NCBI RefSeq assembly: GCF_014651495.1 | Contig: NZ_BMWZ01000003.1 | Span: 527,054-591,053 of the forward strand | Source of the DNA: Algibacter mikhailovii | GTDB taxonomy: Bacteria; Bacteroidota; Bacteroidia; Flavobacteriales; Flavobacteriaceae | Reading direction: 5' to 3' | DNA length: 64,000 bases | Shown here: positions 16,999-26,635 of the stretch, piece by piece | How positions within the stretch are numbered: position 1 is the first letter of the stretch | Layout of the letters: each line of letters opens with the position of its first letter | The notes under the pieces: model-generated | Seen by the model: only the letters and a program-made list of their open reading frames with translations | The model's database searches: none | Told to the model about the DNA's origin: nothing | Made by a program: the position numbers and the translations under genes

Positions 16999-18063
16999 TT
17001 ATTTTAAAGGTAATTTTACTTTAAACACCTTGTTAGAATCATTAATTAAAATATTTTTTTTCATCAGTATTTCGTAGCGCTTTTCTAAATTCGCCAACCC
17101 ATTTCCTGTACTATCCACAAAGGTGGTTCTTGGCTTAATAGGGTTTTCTACAACAACAAGCGCATCTTCAACATACACTTTAACCAGCAATGGGTTTGAC
17201 TCTGAAATCTCACTATGCTTTACCGCATTTTCAACCAATAATTGCAATGCTAATGAGGGCAATTTTTTATTCAAATATTGTTCTTCGATATCAATACTAA
17301 CCTCAAATCGAGTTCTATAACGTGTTTTGATAAGAAAAATATAACTATCTAAAAACTTTAATTCGTCGCTTAAAGTCACTAAGTCCTCACTACCACTTTG
17401 CAAAATATAGCGGTACATGAAAGACAACTTATTTACAAAAGTTGTGGCTTGCTTATTATCCCTAATTAATGAATTGAGTGAATTTAAAGAGTTAAATAAA
17501 AAGTGTGGGTTTATTTGATTTTTTAGAGCTTCTAACTCATTTTTCAAACTTTGTTGTTTTAATTGTTCCTTTTCTGCTAAATCAACTTGATGTGCCATTT
17601 GCAACCTTATTATTCTAGCAATAAAAATTATAATTACCATTATAACGGCGTAAACCATATGTATAATAGTATCTGCCAAATCTGTTATAATTTGTCCGGT
17701 CACTATCTCGTCTATGAAAATAAAAGAATGAACGGCTATTATAAACAGCAAAATATTAGCTAATATTCGCATGACACTCCTTGTAAAAATGCTAAGATTT
17801 GAATATAGCACTCTCCAATTCGTATTGATTTGAAGCAGCAACCAGGAATAGATAAAAATAAAAAACAACCTAAGCAAGATATCTTTTACCGTAATTTCCG
17901 GGAATGAATTTGACCAACTTTTGCCTACTAGTTCATATAAAGCAAGTATTCTAGGTAAATTAATAAAAAATGATATTAACAAGGCCACACCTAAAATCAT
18001 GGATTGCTTGGCGCTCTTATACTCGAAAATATTGTTTTTATTCATATTTATAGTTAGATACAT
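16999..18063 (-). CDS. LytS-type membrane sensor histidine kinase
   Basis: The protein has 354 residues if started at 18063, or 348 from ATG 18045; both are possible. Four membrane segments fill about residues 20-155. A short coiled coil follows (about 160-182), then the His_kinase motif NQINPHFLFNSLNSLNSLIRDN with phospho-acceptor His187, and a GHKL ATPase domain with LLVENAVKHS and GNGLANLEKR. There is no recognisable separate sensor domain, so the signal is probably sensed in or near the membrane. It pairs with the LytTR regulator gene immediately downstream. Confidence 0.93.
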   Translation of the reverse strand: MYLTINMNKNNIFEYKSAKQSMILGVALLISFFINLPRILALYELVGKSWSNSFPEITVKDILLRLFFIFIYSWLLLQINTNWRVLYSNLSIFTRSVMRILANILLFIIAVHSFIFIDEIVTGQIITDLADTIIHMVYAVIMVIIIFIARIIRLQMAHQVDLAEKEQLKQQSLKNELEALKNQINPHFLFNSLNSLNSLIRDNKQATTFVNKLSFMYRYILQSGSEDLVTLSDELKFLDSYIFLIKTRYRTRFEVSIDIEEQYLNKKLPSLALQLLVENAVKHSEISESNPLLVKVYVEDALVVVENPIKPRTTFVDSTGNGLANLEKRYEILMKKNILINDSNKVFKVKLPLK

Positions 18064-18098
18064 TGCTAAGATAATTAATAGGTTTTATTAAACAAGAA

Positions 18099-18130
18099 AA
18101 GAGACTGTCATACCCTGAGGACAGTCTCTT
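18099..18130 (-). terminator. Hairpin terminator for the small exported protein gene
   Basis: Perfect 11-base arms AAGAGACTGTC and GACAGTCTCTT flank a 10-base loop. On the minus strand the hairpin is followed by TTTCTTGTTT. It lies 39 bases past the stop at 18170 and insulates the LytS gene. Confidence 0.85.
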
Positions 18131-18169
18131 AAGAAATTGCTATTAATCATTCTCAGGGCAAAATGAATT

Positions 18170-18586
18170 CTACATTTCCACTTCGTACAGCTCTATATCC
18201 TGAATATTTAAAACCCCATCATCCGCTATCTCACCAAACACTTCTTTAAACACTATAGATTCTTCATATTCCAACTGCTTCTCATACTCCAATCCTTCAA
18301 CTGGATCAAAATTTTCTGGTAAATACTTTTTTGTATCAAACCCTAGGTTAACGTCCTCCTCTACTTCATAAACTTCAATTTGGTTAACCCTTAATATTCG
18401 GTTTGCTTCCGGACCATCCATGCTTTCTATAGAAGTCAATTCTAGAACATAGTCGTCATCCAGAACTTCCAAATATTCATTACCATGATAATTATTTTCT
18501 ATTCGTTCAATATTCTTTTTTATTCCGAAAGATGTCAACAGCAATACAAACATACCTCCTGCCAACGTTATCATAACTTTTTTCAT
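18170..18586 (-). CDS. Small acidic exported protein of unknown function
   Basis: The 138-residue product has a signal peptide or N-terminal anchor (VMITLAGGMFVLLLTSFGI) and a strongly acidic remainder rich in Glu and Asp. A motif of the type I-E-V/L-Y-E-V-E appears twice (IEVYEVEED near 73 and IELYEVEM at the end), which suggests a short internal repeat. I recognise no family. It has its own terminator downstream and lies directly upstream of the LytS/LytTR pair, so a link to that system is possible but unproven. Confidence 0.6.
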   Translation of the reverse strand: MKKVMITLAGGMFVLLLTSFGIKKNIERIENNYHGNEYLEVLDDDYVLELTSIESMDGPEANRILRVNQIEVYEVEEDVNLGFDTKKYLPENFDPVEGLEYEKQLEYEESIVFKEVFGEIADDGVLNIQDIELYEVEM

Positions 18587-18614
18587 AATTCTCTTTTTTA
18601 GTTACTAACCTGCT

Positions 18615-18749
18615 TTAAATAAATAAAACAGAATCTTCATTGTAATCATTTAACGTGTAAACTTCTTTTGATTCTAAAGTCTCTTCTTTGATGTTTTTCC
18701 AGTCTATGGCGAATCGCAACCAATTATTTTTTTTATTTGATACTTCCAT
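18615..18749 (-). CDS. Possible 44-residue small protein
   Basis: A longer frame reaches 18914, but that start lies inside the terminator of the next gene, so I prefer the ATG at 18749 (MEVSNKKNNWLRFAIDWKNI), or 18773 as an alternative. The peptide has a tryptophan-containing amphipathic part and an acidic end (TLNDYNEDSVLFI). It lies 28 bases before the small acidic exported protein gene. There is no homology I can name. Confidence 0.35.
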   Translation of the reverse strand: MEVSNKKNNWLRFAIDWKNIKEETLESKEVYTLNDYNEDSVLFI

Positions 18750-18884
18750 AATGCTATTATTTATTAAGTTCATTTTTGATTTCTGGGACAAATATATAGC
18801 GCTGCTCATGCCCTGTTGAGCATAATTTAGGTGAAGCAGCCAAACCTTAATTTGAACTAACTTTATATAGAAGTAAAACGAAAA

Positions 18885-18925
18885 AATCCTATTGCAGAAA
18901 GCATAAACCTTCACGCAATAGGATT
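18885..18925 (-). terminator. Hairpin terminator downstream of the 139-residue exported protein gene
   Basis: Perfect 11-base arms AATCCTATTGC and GCAATAGGATT enclose a 19-base loop. On the minus strand the stem runs into TTTTTTCGTTTT. It sits 22 bases past the stop at 18948. Confidence 0.85.
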
Positions 18926-18947
18926 AAATATTTTGAAAAATTATAGG

Positions 18948-19367
18948 TTATTCCTTAACCAATTTTTCCAACCTTGTATTCACACTGTAAACTATTTTAT
19001 GTATATTTTCTAAATGCATAACATATTCTTTTGGGCTGAGCATTTCCTTGACCTCTGCATTCATTTGATCAATGTTTTCTGAAAACTTAATTTTAACTTC
19101 CTCTGGAGAATTTCCTTGGTCCTTATCATTAAGTCGTACCATTTTAGAAACATACTTTAAAACAATAGCGTCATACTGCTCCAGTTTGTCTTCAGAAAGT
19201 TTCATGGCATCTACACCTTCCCTGAATGCAATTTGCAAATTATCATATTCATCTGGTGTATAAATTTTTACTTTATTCTTTTCTCTTTCCTTTTGTTTTT
19301 CAGTTAAGTTTTGAGCTCCAATATTGGCAACAAGTAGTAGGCAGATTGTAAGAAGCAAATGTTTCAT
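18948..19367 (-). CDS. Small secreted or periplasmic helical protein, unknown function
   Basis: The 139-residue protein has a clear cleavable signal peptide (LLLTICLLLVANIGAQ). The mature part is charged and predicted to be helical (LTEKQKEREKNKVKIY, MKLSEDKLEQYDAIVLKYV). The pattern recalls the Spy/LTXXQ-like or other small periplasmic helical proteins of Bacteroidota, but I cannot confirm a family. It is bounded by its own terminator downstream and by 93 bases to the K+ channel gene upstream. Confidence 0.6.
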   Translation of the reverse strand: MKHLLLTICLLLVANIGAQNLTEKQKEREKNKVKIYTPDEYDNLQIAFREGVDAMKLSEDKLEQYDAIVLKYVSKMVRLNDKDQGNSPEEVKIKFSENIDQMNAEVKEMLSPKEYVMHLENIHKIVYSVNTRLEKLVKE

Positions 19368-19460
19368 ATAAAAAATACTTTTTAAGATTAGGGCACTAAA
19401 TTAAGACTTTCTTCTATTTTGGATACACGGTACATTGAATTTCTTTAAAATGTTCTATTT

Positions 19461-20141
19461 CTACTTTCTGTTTCTTGAATTATAAATATACTTTTCTACC
19501 ACAACCGTAGTGACAATAATTATATAGAACTGTCCTAAAATGCCAACAAAAAAAGAACTTTTACGAGCGACATCCGTAAGGGGAACAATATCTCCATACC
19601 CAATAGTTAACAATGTTATATAACTGTAGTACAATAGCGCATCTACTTTATTTAAAAAAGTTCCACCGGCGGGTAATAAGCCTTTAAATGACCCCGGCAC
19701 TGCAATCTCAATAGTAGTAAACATAAAGAAGGCAAGAAACCCCATGGATATATAGCCACTCATCAAACCAGTTATAACATTTTTACTAACTGACTTCGTT
19801 TTAAGGACTTGTTTAATGATTTCAATAGTAACAAAAATGTAAAAAACGAAATAGACACCAAATCGAATAAATGAGAGCAAATTACTCTCTGATTTTTTAA
19901 TTAAATTAAATCCAAAAATAACTATCAAAATTAAAAACAATATGGCAAAGGCCTGGGTAAGCCGCTTGTTTTTGGATGTCAAAAGAAGGCCAAAAAGAAT
20001 ATTAAGCATAAATAAAATAGGCATAATCACACTATCATATAACGCAATGGGCATAATAAGTGAACCAAATAGTATTGCCAATTGACTACAAAAGAACAAG
20101 CCGTATCTTAGATCATGAAGCTTTCCATAAATTTTATTCAT
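19461..20141 (-). CDS. Two-pore-type potassium channel protein
   Basis: The 226-residue membrane protein has six or so hydrophobic segments. The last two flank a pore loop with the K+ selectivity filter TIGYGD (about residue 187, in LLTIGYGDIVPLTD). The architecture resembles voltage-gated-like bacterial K+ channels with a four-helix N-terminal part, but no regularly spaced arginines of a voltage sensor are apparent. No cytoplasmic RCK domain follows; it ends about 25 residues after the last helix. It would pass K+ through the inner membrane. Confidence 0.9.
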   Translation of the reverse strand: MNKIYGKLHDLRYGLFFCSQLAILFGSLIMPIALYDSVIMPILFMLNILFGLLLTSKNKRLTQAFAILFLILIVIFGFNLIKKSESNLLSFIRFGVYFVFYIFVTIEIIKQVLKTKSVSKNVITGLMSGYISMGFLAFFMFTTIEIAVPGSFKGLLPAGGTFLNKVDALLYYSYITLLTIGYGDIVPLTDVARKSSFFVGILGQFYIIIVTTVVVEKYIYNSRNRK

Positions 20142-20185
20142 GTCATCTATTTATTAGCAAATAATACCATCCCTCTAAGCAGTGA

Positions 20186-23100
20186 TTAAAGGCTTAAACT
20201 AAACCCAAATGAAAACCGTAAACCTTCAACACTATTGAACAAGTTAAAGGTCCCTGATATTTTTTCAGCTGCTGTTACCCAGAAACCTCCACCATAATCA
20301 TTATGCCATGTATTGGATGATTCCCCACTCAACCAAACTCTACCCACATCCCCTCCTGCAAATACACCAATTTGAAAAGGAATAAAAGAGGTTCTAAATG
20401 ATGGAAATCCATAGCGTAGATCAGCACTTGCCACCAACGCATTTCTTCCTGTAAAACGTTCTGTACGAAAGCCTCTTAAACCATTATTACTACCAATATT
20501 AGCCGCTTGATAAAACACCAAGTCATCACCAAATCGCCATTGTGTTCTCAAATCTGTTTTTAGAACCAACTTTCTATTTTTGGAAATAGCATTATAAAAA
20601 CCTATGTTAGAATTTATATAACCATAGGTATAAGTACTATTATCAAACTCAGTTTTACCGCCTACATTGAAAAGAAAAGTCATACCTCTAGTAGGGTTTA
20701 ATACATCATCAAAGCTTTCATAATTAAATTCGGCCTCAATACCTCCAAAATATCGTCTTTTGTAGAATTCAGTATCAGACGGAGGCACTAAATCTGTAAT
20801 AAACCTACCTTCTGTATCCCCTATTTGAATGCCATCAAACAAGGCTTTAAAAGCCAATTCACTCCCGTAATTCCCGTGTCTTACTACACCAAAATTAACA
20901 GACCTAATACTTTGTTTAACCCTATTATAGTCTAAATCTAAATCCTCATCTGGATTCATAGTTTCATTTCCATAACCAAAAAAGTTATTGGCAAAATTCT
21001 CAGTGGTAAATAATCCACCTACCTGAAAATTCCAATTTTTAAAAACATTGGCAAACTCCCCATCATATTTTAAAGCAAAGCCTTGGGTGGCAAAAAAGTA
21101 GCCGCCTCTAAATTTATGCTGTTGCGAAAATGGGTTACGTTGAAAACCTTGTTTTGTTATCGCCACAGAGGCTCCTAAGGACACTCCATCATCTGGATTA
21201 AACCCAATAGCCGGTGATATTGTGGTTGAAGTCATGATGTTTTTTGTGTAATCAAAAAGATTCAAATTGTAAACATTGGTGAAATTAAGATTAGCACCTT
21301 TGTTCTCTACAACCGTATTCTTTTTACTCTTATGATCGTAAACTTTAATAGCTTTTCCACTTTTTATATTATAGGTATCATTATTTTGCCCTCCTATTAA
21401 TCTTATAAATATAGGTTTATCAGCCTTACCCGTGACCTCAAATACATCCTTGTCGTCCAAACCATATATCCACATTTCTTTAGTTATCTCTCTATTAAAG
21501 GTTTTGTCTAAAATAACCCTTCCTTTTTCTCCATCCTTTATTCTTGAAACCTTAACCCGTGTCTCCTGACTACCAAGCCTCTCTATTTCAATAAAGTCAT
21601 CTTTATCAGTACTTGTTATGATCACTAACTTATTAACTATTTCAAAATACCTTTCGGCAATTTCCATCATGTTTGCGCGCCTTCCTCTCAATTTCTCTTT
21701 AATATCAGCTATATCTTCATCTTGTACTTCTACAGGTATTTTAGAGAATGCCTTATCAATCACCTCATCAGTAATGTGCTCTTGCAGAAACTTAGCATGC
21801 TTTAACCATGTTTCTTTATTTGCTCTTTGAATTAAAATTCTATCTAATTTTATTCCATCGGTGTTCATTCGTTCTATATCCTTTAACTCCTCATCATACT
21901 CCTGTAACTCGCGGGTTGCACCAGATAGACTTCTCAAAACATCTAACAAAGCACCATCAAAATTACTATACACCTGATCTCTATCTCTTGGTATTGGCTT
22001 ATAATGTTTATTGCCATTATCTTGATTAAATTGAGCCCAACGCCATTGATCTTGGTGCCTATCCCAATCGCCTATTAGCATATCAAAGAGACGTGCTCTA
22101 ATAAAGGCATCTTCATCTATTTTATAACTTTCGTCTTTTCTTATTTTTTGAATAACATCATGCGTACTTTCAATATCATCGGCAAATCCAAAAAGAGCTG
22201 TACCAGAATAGTTTTTCTCAGGCCGTTCTTCAATAAGATATAATTCATCACCATATTCATTATTAAATTCCCCCAATTGTTTGTGTTTAGGAACATAATA
22301 CAATTTAGGATTGGTATGAAAAACCTCTGCTGCATCAGATAAATCTGGCACCGTAGCAAAAGCATAAGGGTGTGCCGAGGTATAAAAATCAAGAATAAAA
22401 CTTTCTACAGATGTTCTTTTAAAATCATCTTGTATGTATTTGTTTTTATAAAGTGTTGTTTGCAAAAACTGAGTGGCACTTTTTCTAAGGGCTCTCATAT
22501 TCATTTGCCTGCCATCCTTTCTTTGAAGCCTTAAGGACTTCGTTTGATTCCCGCCACCTTTACGAACAATTTTAAGCCCGCCATATAAGGTATCTAAAGT
22601 AGCAACCTCAGCATTAATAACGGTGCTATAAGCCTGTCTGTAATGATCGCCCAATATTTTTTCAGCAACTCTAGAAACGTCTGTTTCATCATTGTTATAA
22701 ACAGAAACCTCTATACTTTTAGGAAAGCTATCTGCTAAGTTTGATACATCATAAGTTTCCTTTGGCTTAAAGACCTCCTTAGTATATATAAGCTTAGGCT
22801 CTCCATTACTTTCGCCATAATAATTCACTCTTGCACTTCCATCTTTAAAAAATTTCAACTCAGCAAAACCTTGCTCTCCTGAAGAGAACAGCCCATTATT
22901 ACCTAAAGCCGCATATGAAGATTTAGCTCCTGCTCCTGATACAATTTGCTTAATATTTCCTTTTTCTATATACTGTAAAGTATGCTCATGACCAGAAGCC
23001 AATACCACGTTATCCTTATCGAAAATAATGGTTTCAATACGCAACATTAACTCATTATAGCGCTCATTAAACCTATCTTGCATAGACACACCGCCTTGAC

Positions 23101-23890
23101 TACGAACCTGAGCGACAAAAGACCCCAGCCCTGGTAGCGGCACTTTTGATGATAGTGGAAAAAGATGTTTTTCCCAAGCATATTTTCCTCCATGTATTCC
23201 GTTAGTATACATGGGGTGATGCATGGCTAAAACTACTTGCTTGCCCTGTGCTTTTTTTATTTCACCTTCTAACTCTGCAAAAAATCGATCTCTCGTTTTT
23301 ATCTCACAATGATCATTAACTGTGGGATGCTTATTCCAATTTTCAAGATACCACTCACTGTCTACAACAATCAATTGGATGCTTTCATGAACTTCTATAC
23401 TTTCTATAGGGCATCCTTTTTCAGGGATTAGGGTATGCTTTCCTAATGCCTCCTTTAAGTACGCTTCTTCACGAGCTAAACCTTTTAACCCATCAGAATA
23501 CCAATCATGATTTCCAGGAATAAAAACAGTTTTCCCTTCAAATTTTGATACGGCCTTTACTTGGGCATTTAATGCATTCTCTGCCGAAGCTCTATTCTTA
23601 TGATCTTTTTGCGGCATTCCAGCAGGGTAAATATTATCTCCTAAGAAAATAGTATAATCACCTTGTGTTTCCCTACTTGCTATATGCTTATTGAAAATAA
23701 TTAAACCTGTAGACATACCTCCCATAGGAGATTTCCCCACATCTCCCAATAAATAGAATGTTTTTAAAAGCTCTTTATCGGCAATTTCATCTGCTATCTC
23801 AATATCTTCAGCATATTGCGCTTTATAAGTAGCGCAAGCGTTCAAAAAAAATATTAAGACTACTAAAAATGCTATTTTATAGAATTTCAT
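20186..23890 (-). CDS. Outer-membrane lipoprotein: metallophosphoesterase, kinase-like middle, beta-barrel
   Basis: The 1234-residue protein has a lipoprotein signal (LVVLIFFLNAC, Cys19). A calcineurin-like phosphoesterase domain follows (about 40-345) with all metal motifs: GD at 49-50, GDN at 84-86, GNHDW at 126-130, HH at 224-225 and GHEH at 300-303. Residues about 430-760 contain RKGGGNQTKSLRL (443-455), GDWDRHQDQW (607-616) and PIPRDRDQ (632-639), which look like the glycine loop, catalytic loop and metal-binding Asp of atypical kinases such as FAM20/CotH/HipA. The last 350 residues form a D15/Omp85-like barrel, with the terminal aromatic signature FSFGFSLSL. It is probably outer-membrane bound. 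The phosphoesterase call is secure; the kinase resemblance is my inference. Confidence 0.85.
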   Translation of the reverse strand: MKFYKIAFLVVLIFFLNACATYKAQYAEDIEIADEIADKELLKTFYLLGDVGKSPMGGMSTGLIIFNKHIASRETQGDYTIFLGDNIYPAGMPQKDHKNRASAENALNAQVKAVSKFEGKTVFIPGNHDWYSDGLKGLAREEAYLKEALGKHTLIPEKGCPIESIEVHESIQLIVVDSEWYLENWNKHPTVNDHCEIKTRDRFFAELEGEIKKAQGKQVVLAMHHPMYTNGIHGGKYAWEKHLFPLSSKVPLPGLGSFVAQVRSQGGVSMQDRFNERYNELMLRIETIIFDKDNVVLASGHEHTLQYIEKGNIKQIVSGAGAKSSYAALGNNGLFSSGEQGFAELKFFKDGSARVNYYGESNGEPKLIYTKEVFKPKETYDVSNLADSFPKSIEVSVYNNDETDVSRVAEKILGDHYRQAYSTVINAEVATLDTLYGGLKIVRKGGGNQTKSLRLQRKDGRQMNMRALRKSATQFLQTTLYKNKYIQDDFKRTSVESFILDFYTSAHPYAFATVPDLSDAAEVFHTNPKLYYVPKHKQLGEFNNEYGDELYLIEERPEKNYSGTALFGFADDIESTHDVIQKIRKDESYKIDEDAFIRARLFDMLIGDWDRHQDQWRWAQFNQDNGNKHYKPIPRDRDQVYSNFDGALLDVLRSLSGATRELQEYDEELKDIERMNTDGIKLDRILIQRANKETWLKHAKFLQEHITDEVIDKAFSKIPVEVQDEDIADIKEKLRGRRANMMEIAERYFEIVNKLVIITSTDKDDFIEIERLGSQETRVKVSRIKDGEKGRVILDKTFNREITKEMWIYGLDDKDVFEVTGKADKPIFIRLIGGQNNDTYNIKSGKAIKVYDHKSKKNTVVENKGANLNFTNVYNLNLFDYTKNIMTSTTISPAIGFNPDDGVSLGASVAITKQGFQRNPFSQQHKFRGGYFFATQGFALKYDGEFANVFKNWNFQVGGLFTTENFANNFFGYGNETMNPDEDLDLDYNRVKQSIRSVNFGVVRHGNYGSELAFKALFDGIQIGDTEGRFITDLVPPSDTEFYKRRYFGGIEAEFNYESFDDVLNPTRGMTFLFNVGGKTEFDNSTYTYGYINSNIGFYNAISKNRKLVLKTDLRTQWRFGDDLVFYQAANIGSNNGLRGFRTERFTGRNALVASADLRYGFPSFRTSFIPFQIGVFAGGDVGRVWLSGESSNTWHNDYGGGFWVTAAEKISGTFNLFNSVEGLRFSFGFSLSL

Positions 23891-23926
23891 AAAAGGCTTA
23901 AGTTTAAATAAAGATAATCATTTGAT

Positions 23927-24889
23927 TTAATTCCAACTCAATTGATTGCGTTCTTCCCAATATGCTGGCGGTAAAACTTTTAGGGTTTGCAACATACGTA
24001 GCTCTTCTTTAAGAAAACTAAATTCTAGTGCTTTCATATTTTCCTTTAGTTGACGCATATTAGATGCTCCACTTAACACATATGTTGGTTTCAAACTATC
24101 AATAACAAAACGTAGCGCTATGGCGTCAATACCTACTTTATATTTGACGGCTAACTGATTTAAAATCTTGTAAGTTGCTTTATAATTTTGAAAACTATCA
24201 CTAGAAAACACTCTTCCATTAGCCAAAGCTTCTTTAATTATAACATCTTTTCCATGCTGAAGCAGTTTTTTTAACACATCAAAGGTATCCTGTTCAAAAA
24301 GATTATAGGTCACTTGAAAGCTATCAAACAATGGGGTATCACCTATCATTATTTTAGAAGCCAATGCTATCACCTCCTTTTGATTTGCGCCACTAGTGGT
24401 AATTCCTATTTTTAATCCAGTTGCTTTTTTTATCTCAAACAGCTCATTTAAAACAGCTTTATTCTCAAGAATCCCACTATCAAAAGTTGCGGAATGCACT
24501 TGGTAATATTTCAAATTAGGCAATAGGTTTTTAGAAACCTGCCATTGTTCAAGCAATTTTTCCAGAGAATGCTCTTTAATTTCATGTTTCCCGTTATAGC
24601 CAAGTTCCCAATTAGCCACATAGGTATAACCCCACTTAGTACCTAAAACAATATCTTTATGTGCTCTAGAGTCATTCCAGTCTTGCAAAAATGCCTCTCC
24701 CTTACCATAGGACGGTGCCGTATCAAAATAGCGAACACCTAAATTATAAGCTTCATCAAGCACCGAAAGCGTGTTATGCTTAAAGGCAGCCTCAGATTTA
24801 TCAATGGAACTATTATCCCTAATATTTATATATTCCGGTCTACCCAAAGCAGCTAAACCTAATCCAATTTTTGTATTATTTTCACTCAT
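23927..24889 (-). CDS. Aldo/keto reductase
   Basis: The 320-residue protein shows the AKR fold: GLGLAALGRPEYINI at the start, GVRYFDTAPSYGKGEAFLQDW with catalytic Asp and Tyr, a Lys in VLGTKWGYTYV, and a C-terminal NADPH-binding region (LSGASNMRQLKENM). It would reduce carbonyl compounds with NADPH in the cytoplasm. Its start overlaps the stop of the hydrolase-OsmC gene by 1 base (TAATG), which points to translational coupling. The neighbourhood suggests a role in detoxifying products of oxidative damage. Confidence 0.92.
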   Translation of the reverse strand: MSENNTKIGLGLAALGRPEYINIRDNSSIDKSEAAFKHNTLSVLDEAYNLGVRYFDTAPSYGKGEAFLQDWNDSRAHKDIVLGTKWGYTYVANWELGYNGKHEIKEHSLEKLLEQWQVSKNLLPNLKYYQVHSATFDSGILENKAVLNELFEIKKATGLKIGITTSGANQKEVIALASKIMIGDTPLFDSFQVTYNLFEQDTFDVLKKLLQHGKDVIIKEALANGRVFSSDSFQNYKATYKILNQLAVKYKVGIDAIALRFVIDSLKPTYVLSGASNMRQLKENMKALEFSFLKEELRMLQTLKVLPPAYWEERNQLSWN

Positions 24890-26109
24890 TAATCTATCAC
24901 TTTGGTTTCTATAATAGTTTCAGATAGTAAAGTTCGATGCACGGGACATTTAGACGCGATTTCTTTAAGTTTTACTTTTTGGGTATCATTTAAATCTCCA
25001 ATAAATTTAAGACGTTTTTTTAAATGATCCATACGTTTTGGCTCGTCTAAATCTAGCATTAAATCATCACTATGTTTTTTAGAATAGGTAATATATACAT
25101 ACACTTCCTGTAAATCCCATTTTTTACGTTGCGCATACATTTTTAAAGTCATAGCAGTACAAGCTGCTAGCCCAGCACTTAAAAAATCATAGGGAGAAGG
25201 TCCAAAATCATCCCCTCCAACACTTTCTGGTTCATCGGCTATAAAAGTATGTTTTTTTGTCTGAATGGAGGTAGTAAAATTATCTTCCATAAAATTAAGA
25301 TACGCCACTAATTGTTCTCCATCAACATCCAATACCGCGTTATCATGCGCCTCAAAATAACGATCTACCCACGCACCAATCATATGTCCAGCATAAGTAC
25401 TATCTTTTGACTTTGATAATAAATGATCTGCTGTATCTAAACTCACAAAACTTTTCGGGTGATGCGCATTATGATATAATTCTTGAGCATTATTTATCCC
25501 CACCGTTTTATCAAATGGTGCATGCATAATTAATAAGGGCTTTCTAAGGTTCTTGGTGATTTCTGGTAAATCAATTTTTCCAAAATCTGAGATAAATTCC
25601 TCATTAATCTTAAAAGGCCGTCCACCAATATCAACTTTAACTTCGCCTTTTTGTTTTACTTCATCAATCCCATGAGAAAATAAATGAGTAACATGACTTA
25701 CCCTTGAAGGAGCTCCAATTGTTACTACAGCCTTAATATTATCTAATCGAGATGCCGCTACAATAACTGCGGCACCGCCAAGGGAATGCCCAACCAACAA
25801 GCCTGGAGCTTCATAATGTTTTGTGATATAATCATTCACCGCAATAAGGTCATCAACGTTCGCAGAAAAATGGCTTTCGGCAAATGCACCTTCACTTCTT
25901 CCCAAGCCTGTAAAATCAAAACGTAGCACTCCAAAACCATGTGCCGTTAAAGCTCTACTAATATGCTTTACTGCAGATAAATTGCTTGTACATGTAAAAC
26001 AATGTGCGAAAATGGCATAATACTGCGGTTTTTGATCTACGGGTAACTCTAAATAAGCCTGTAACTCATGACCCTTGATATTTGGAATAGTTAGTCTCTT
26101 GCGGTTCAT
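24889..26109 (-). CDS. Fusion of alpha/beta hydrolase and OsmC-like peroxide-protection domain
   Basis: The 406-residue protein has an alpha/beta hydrolase half (about 1-255) with the nucleophile elbow GHSLGGAA, an Asp in [10 protein letters not shown] and a His in TADHLLS. The other half (about 265-406) is OsmC/Ohr-like, with the catalytic Cys in [12 protein letters not shown] and a second Cys in [10 protein letters not shown], the pair used to reduce organic hydroperoxides. This fusion is a known arrangement. The start overlaps the C-terminal coding end of the upstream MsrA-like gene by 44 bases. It would work in the cytoplasm, probably on lipid or acyl hydroperoxides. Confidence 0.93.
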   Translation of the reverse strand: MNRKRLTIPNIKGHELQAYLELPVDQKPQYYAIFAHCFTCTSNLSAVKHISRALTAHGFGVLRFDFTGLGRSEGAFAESHFSANVDDLIAVNDYITKHYEAPGLLVGHSLGGAAVIVAASRLDNIKAVVTIGAPSRVSHVTHLFSHGIDEVKQKGEVKVDIGGRPFKINEEFISDFGKIDLPEITKNLRKPLLIMHAPFDKTVGINNAQELYHNAHHPKSFVSLDTADHLLSKSKDSTYAGHMIGAWVDRYFEAHDNAVLDVDGEQLVAYLNFMEDNFTTSIQTKKHTFIADEPESVGGDDFGPSPYDFLSAGLAACTAMTLKMYAQRKKWDLQEVYVYITYSKKHSDDLMLDLDEPKRMDHLKKRLKFIGDLNDTQKVKLKEIASKCPVHRTLLSETIIETKVID

Positions 26110-26620
26110 TTTTTAAATGCTTTAATTTATTGTGATTGGCGTATTTCGAATACTTGCTCATTAACATTTTCAGCTTAGGAGTGATAAACCTTTCGCAAAA
26201 TGGCTTTGTTGTATTGGAATAATAATAATTTTGTATCTGTTCTCTTGATGCTTTAAATCTTTCAAATGGCAATACTTGCGTTACCAATTTCTCTTTAAAT
26301 TGAAATTGCAACAATTCTAATTGTGATTTTACTACATGCCTTTGTGCTTCTGAAAAAGTATACACTGCAGAACGATATTTTGCGCGCATAGAATGGTTTA
26401 CCGTACTTTTATGTGTATGCAAATGAATTTCAATTAGGACGGCTAAGGAAATTTTAGCTGCATCAAAATGCACGATAACCGCTTCCGAAAAACCACTATT
26501 TTCATCAATAGAGGCTACGAATCCCTGCTCCACTTTTGAAACACCAATCAGCGATTGAAATACTGCTTCAGTACACCAATGACAACCGCCTCCAAATGCT
26601 ATTTGGGTAAGCTCTTTCAA
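26066..26620 (-). CDS. Divergent MsrA-like methionine sulfoxide reductase, TTG start
   Basis: The 184-residue product must start at TTG 26620, because an in-frame TAA lies just upstream and the MsrA homology begins at once. The catalytic motif is [14 protein letters not shown], compared with GCFWGxE in typical MsrA. The canonical GND.G-YRSAI region is altered to [13 protein letters not shown], although the YRSA core remains. A basic C-terminal tail of about 30 residues overlaps the start of the hydrolase-OsmC gene. It should reduce the S-epimer of methionine sulfoxide, but activity on a different substrate is possible. The canonical MsrA gene is 15 bases upstream. Confidence 0.78.
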   Translation of the reverse strand: MKELTQIAFGGGCHWCTEAVFQSLIGVSKVEQGFVASIDENSGFSEAVIVHFDAAKISLAVLIEIHLHTHKSTVNHSMRAKYRSAVYTFSEAQRHVVKSQLELLQFQFKEKLVTQVLPFERFKASREQIQNYYYSNTTKPFCERFITPKLKMLMSKYSKYANHNKLKHLKNEPQETNYSKYQGS

Positions 26621-26635
26621 TGCTTAACACTTCGT

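Noticed and set aside
18750..18914. N-terminal extension of the 44-residue protein frame
   Set aside because: The extended start falls inside the hairpin terminator of the neighbouring gene, so it is unlikely to be translated.
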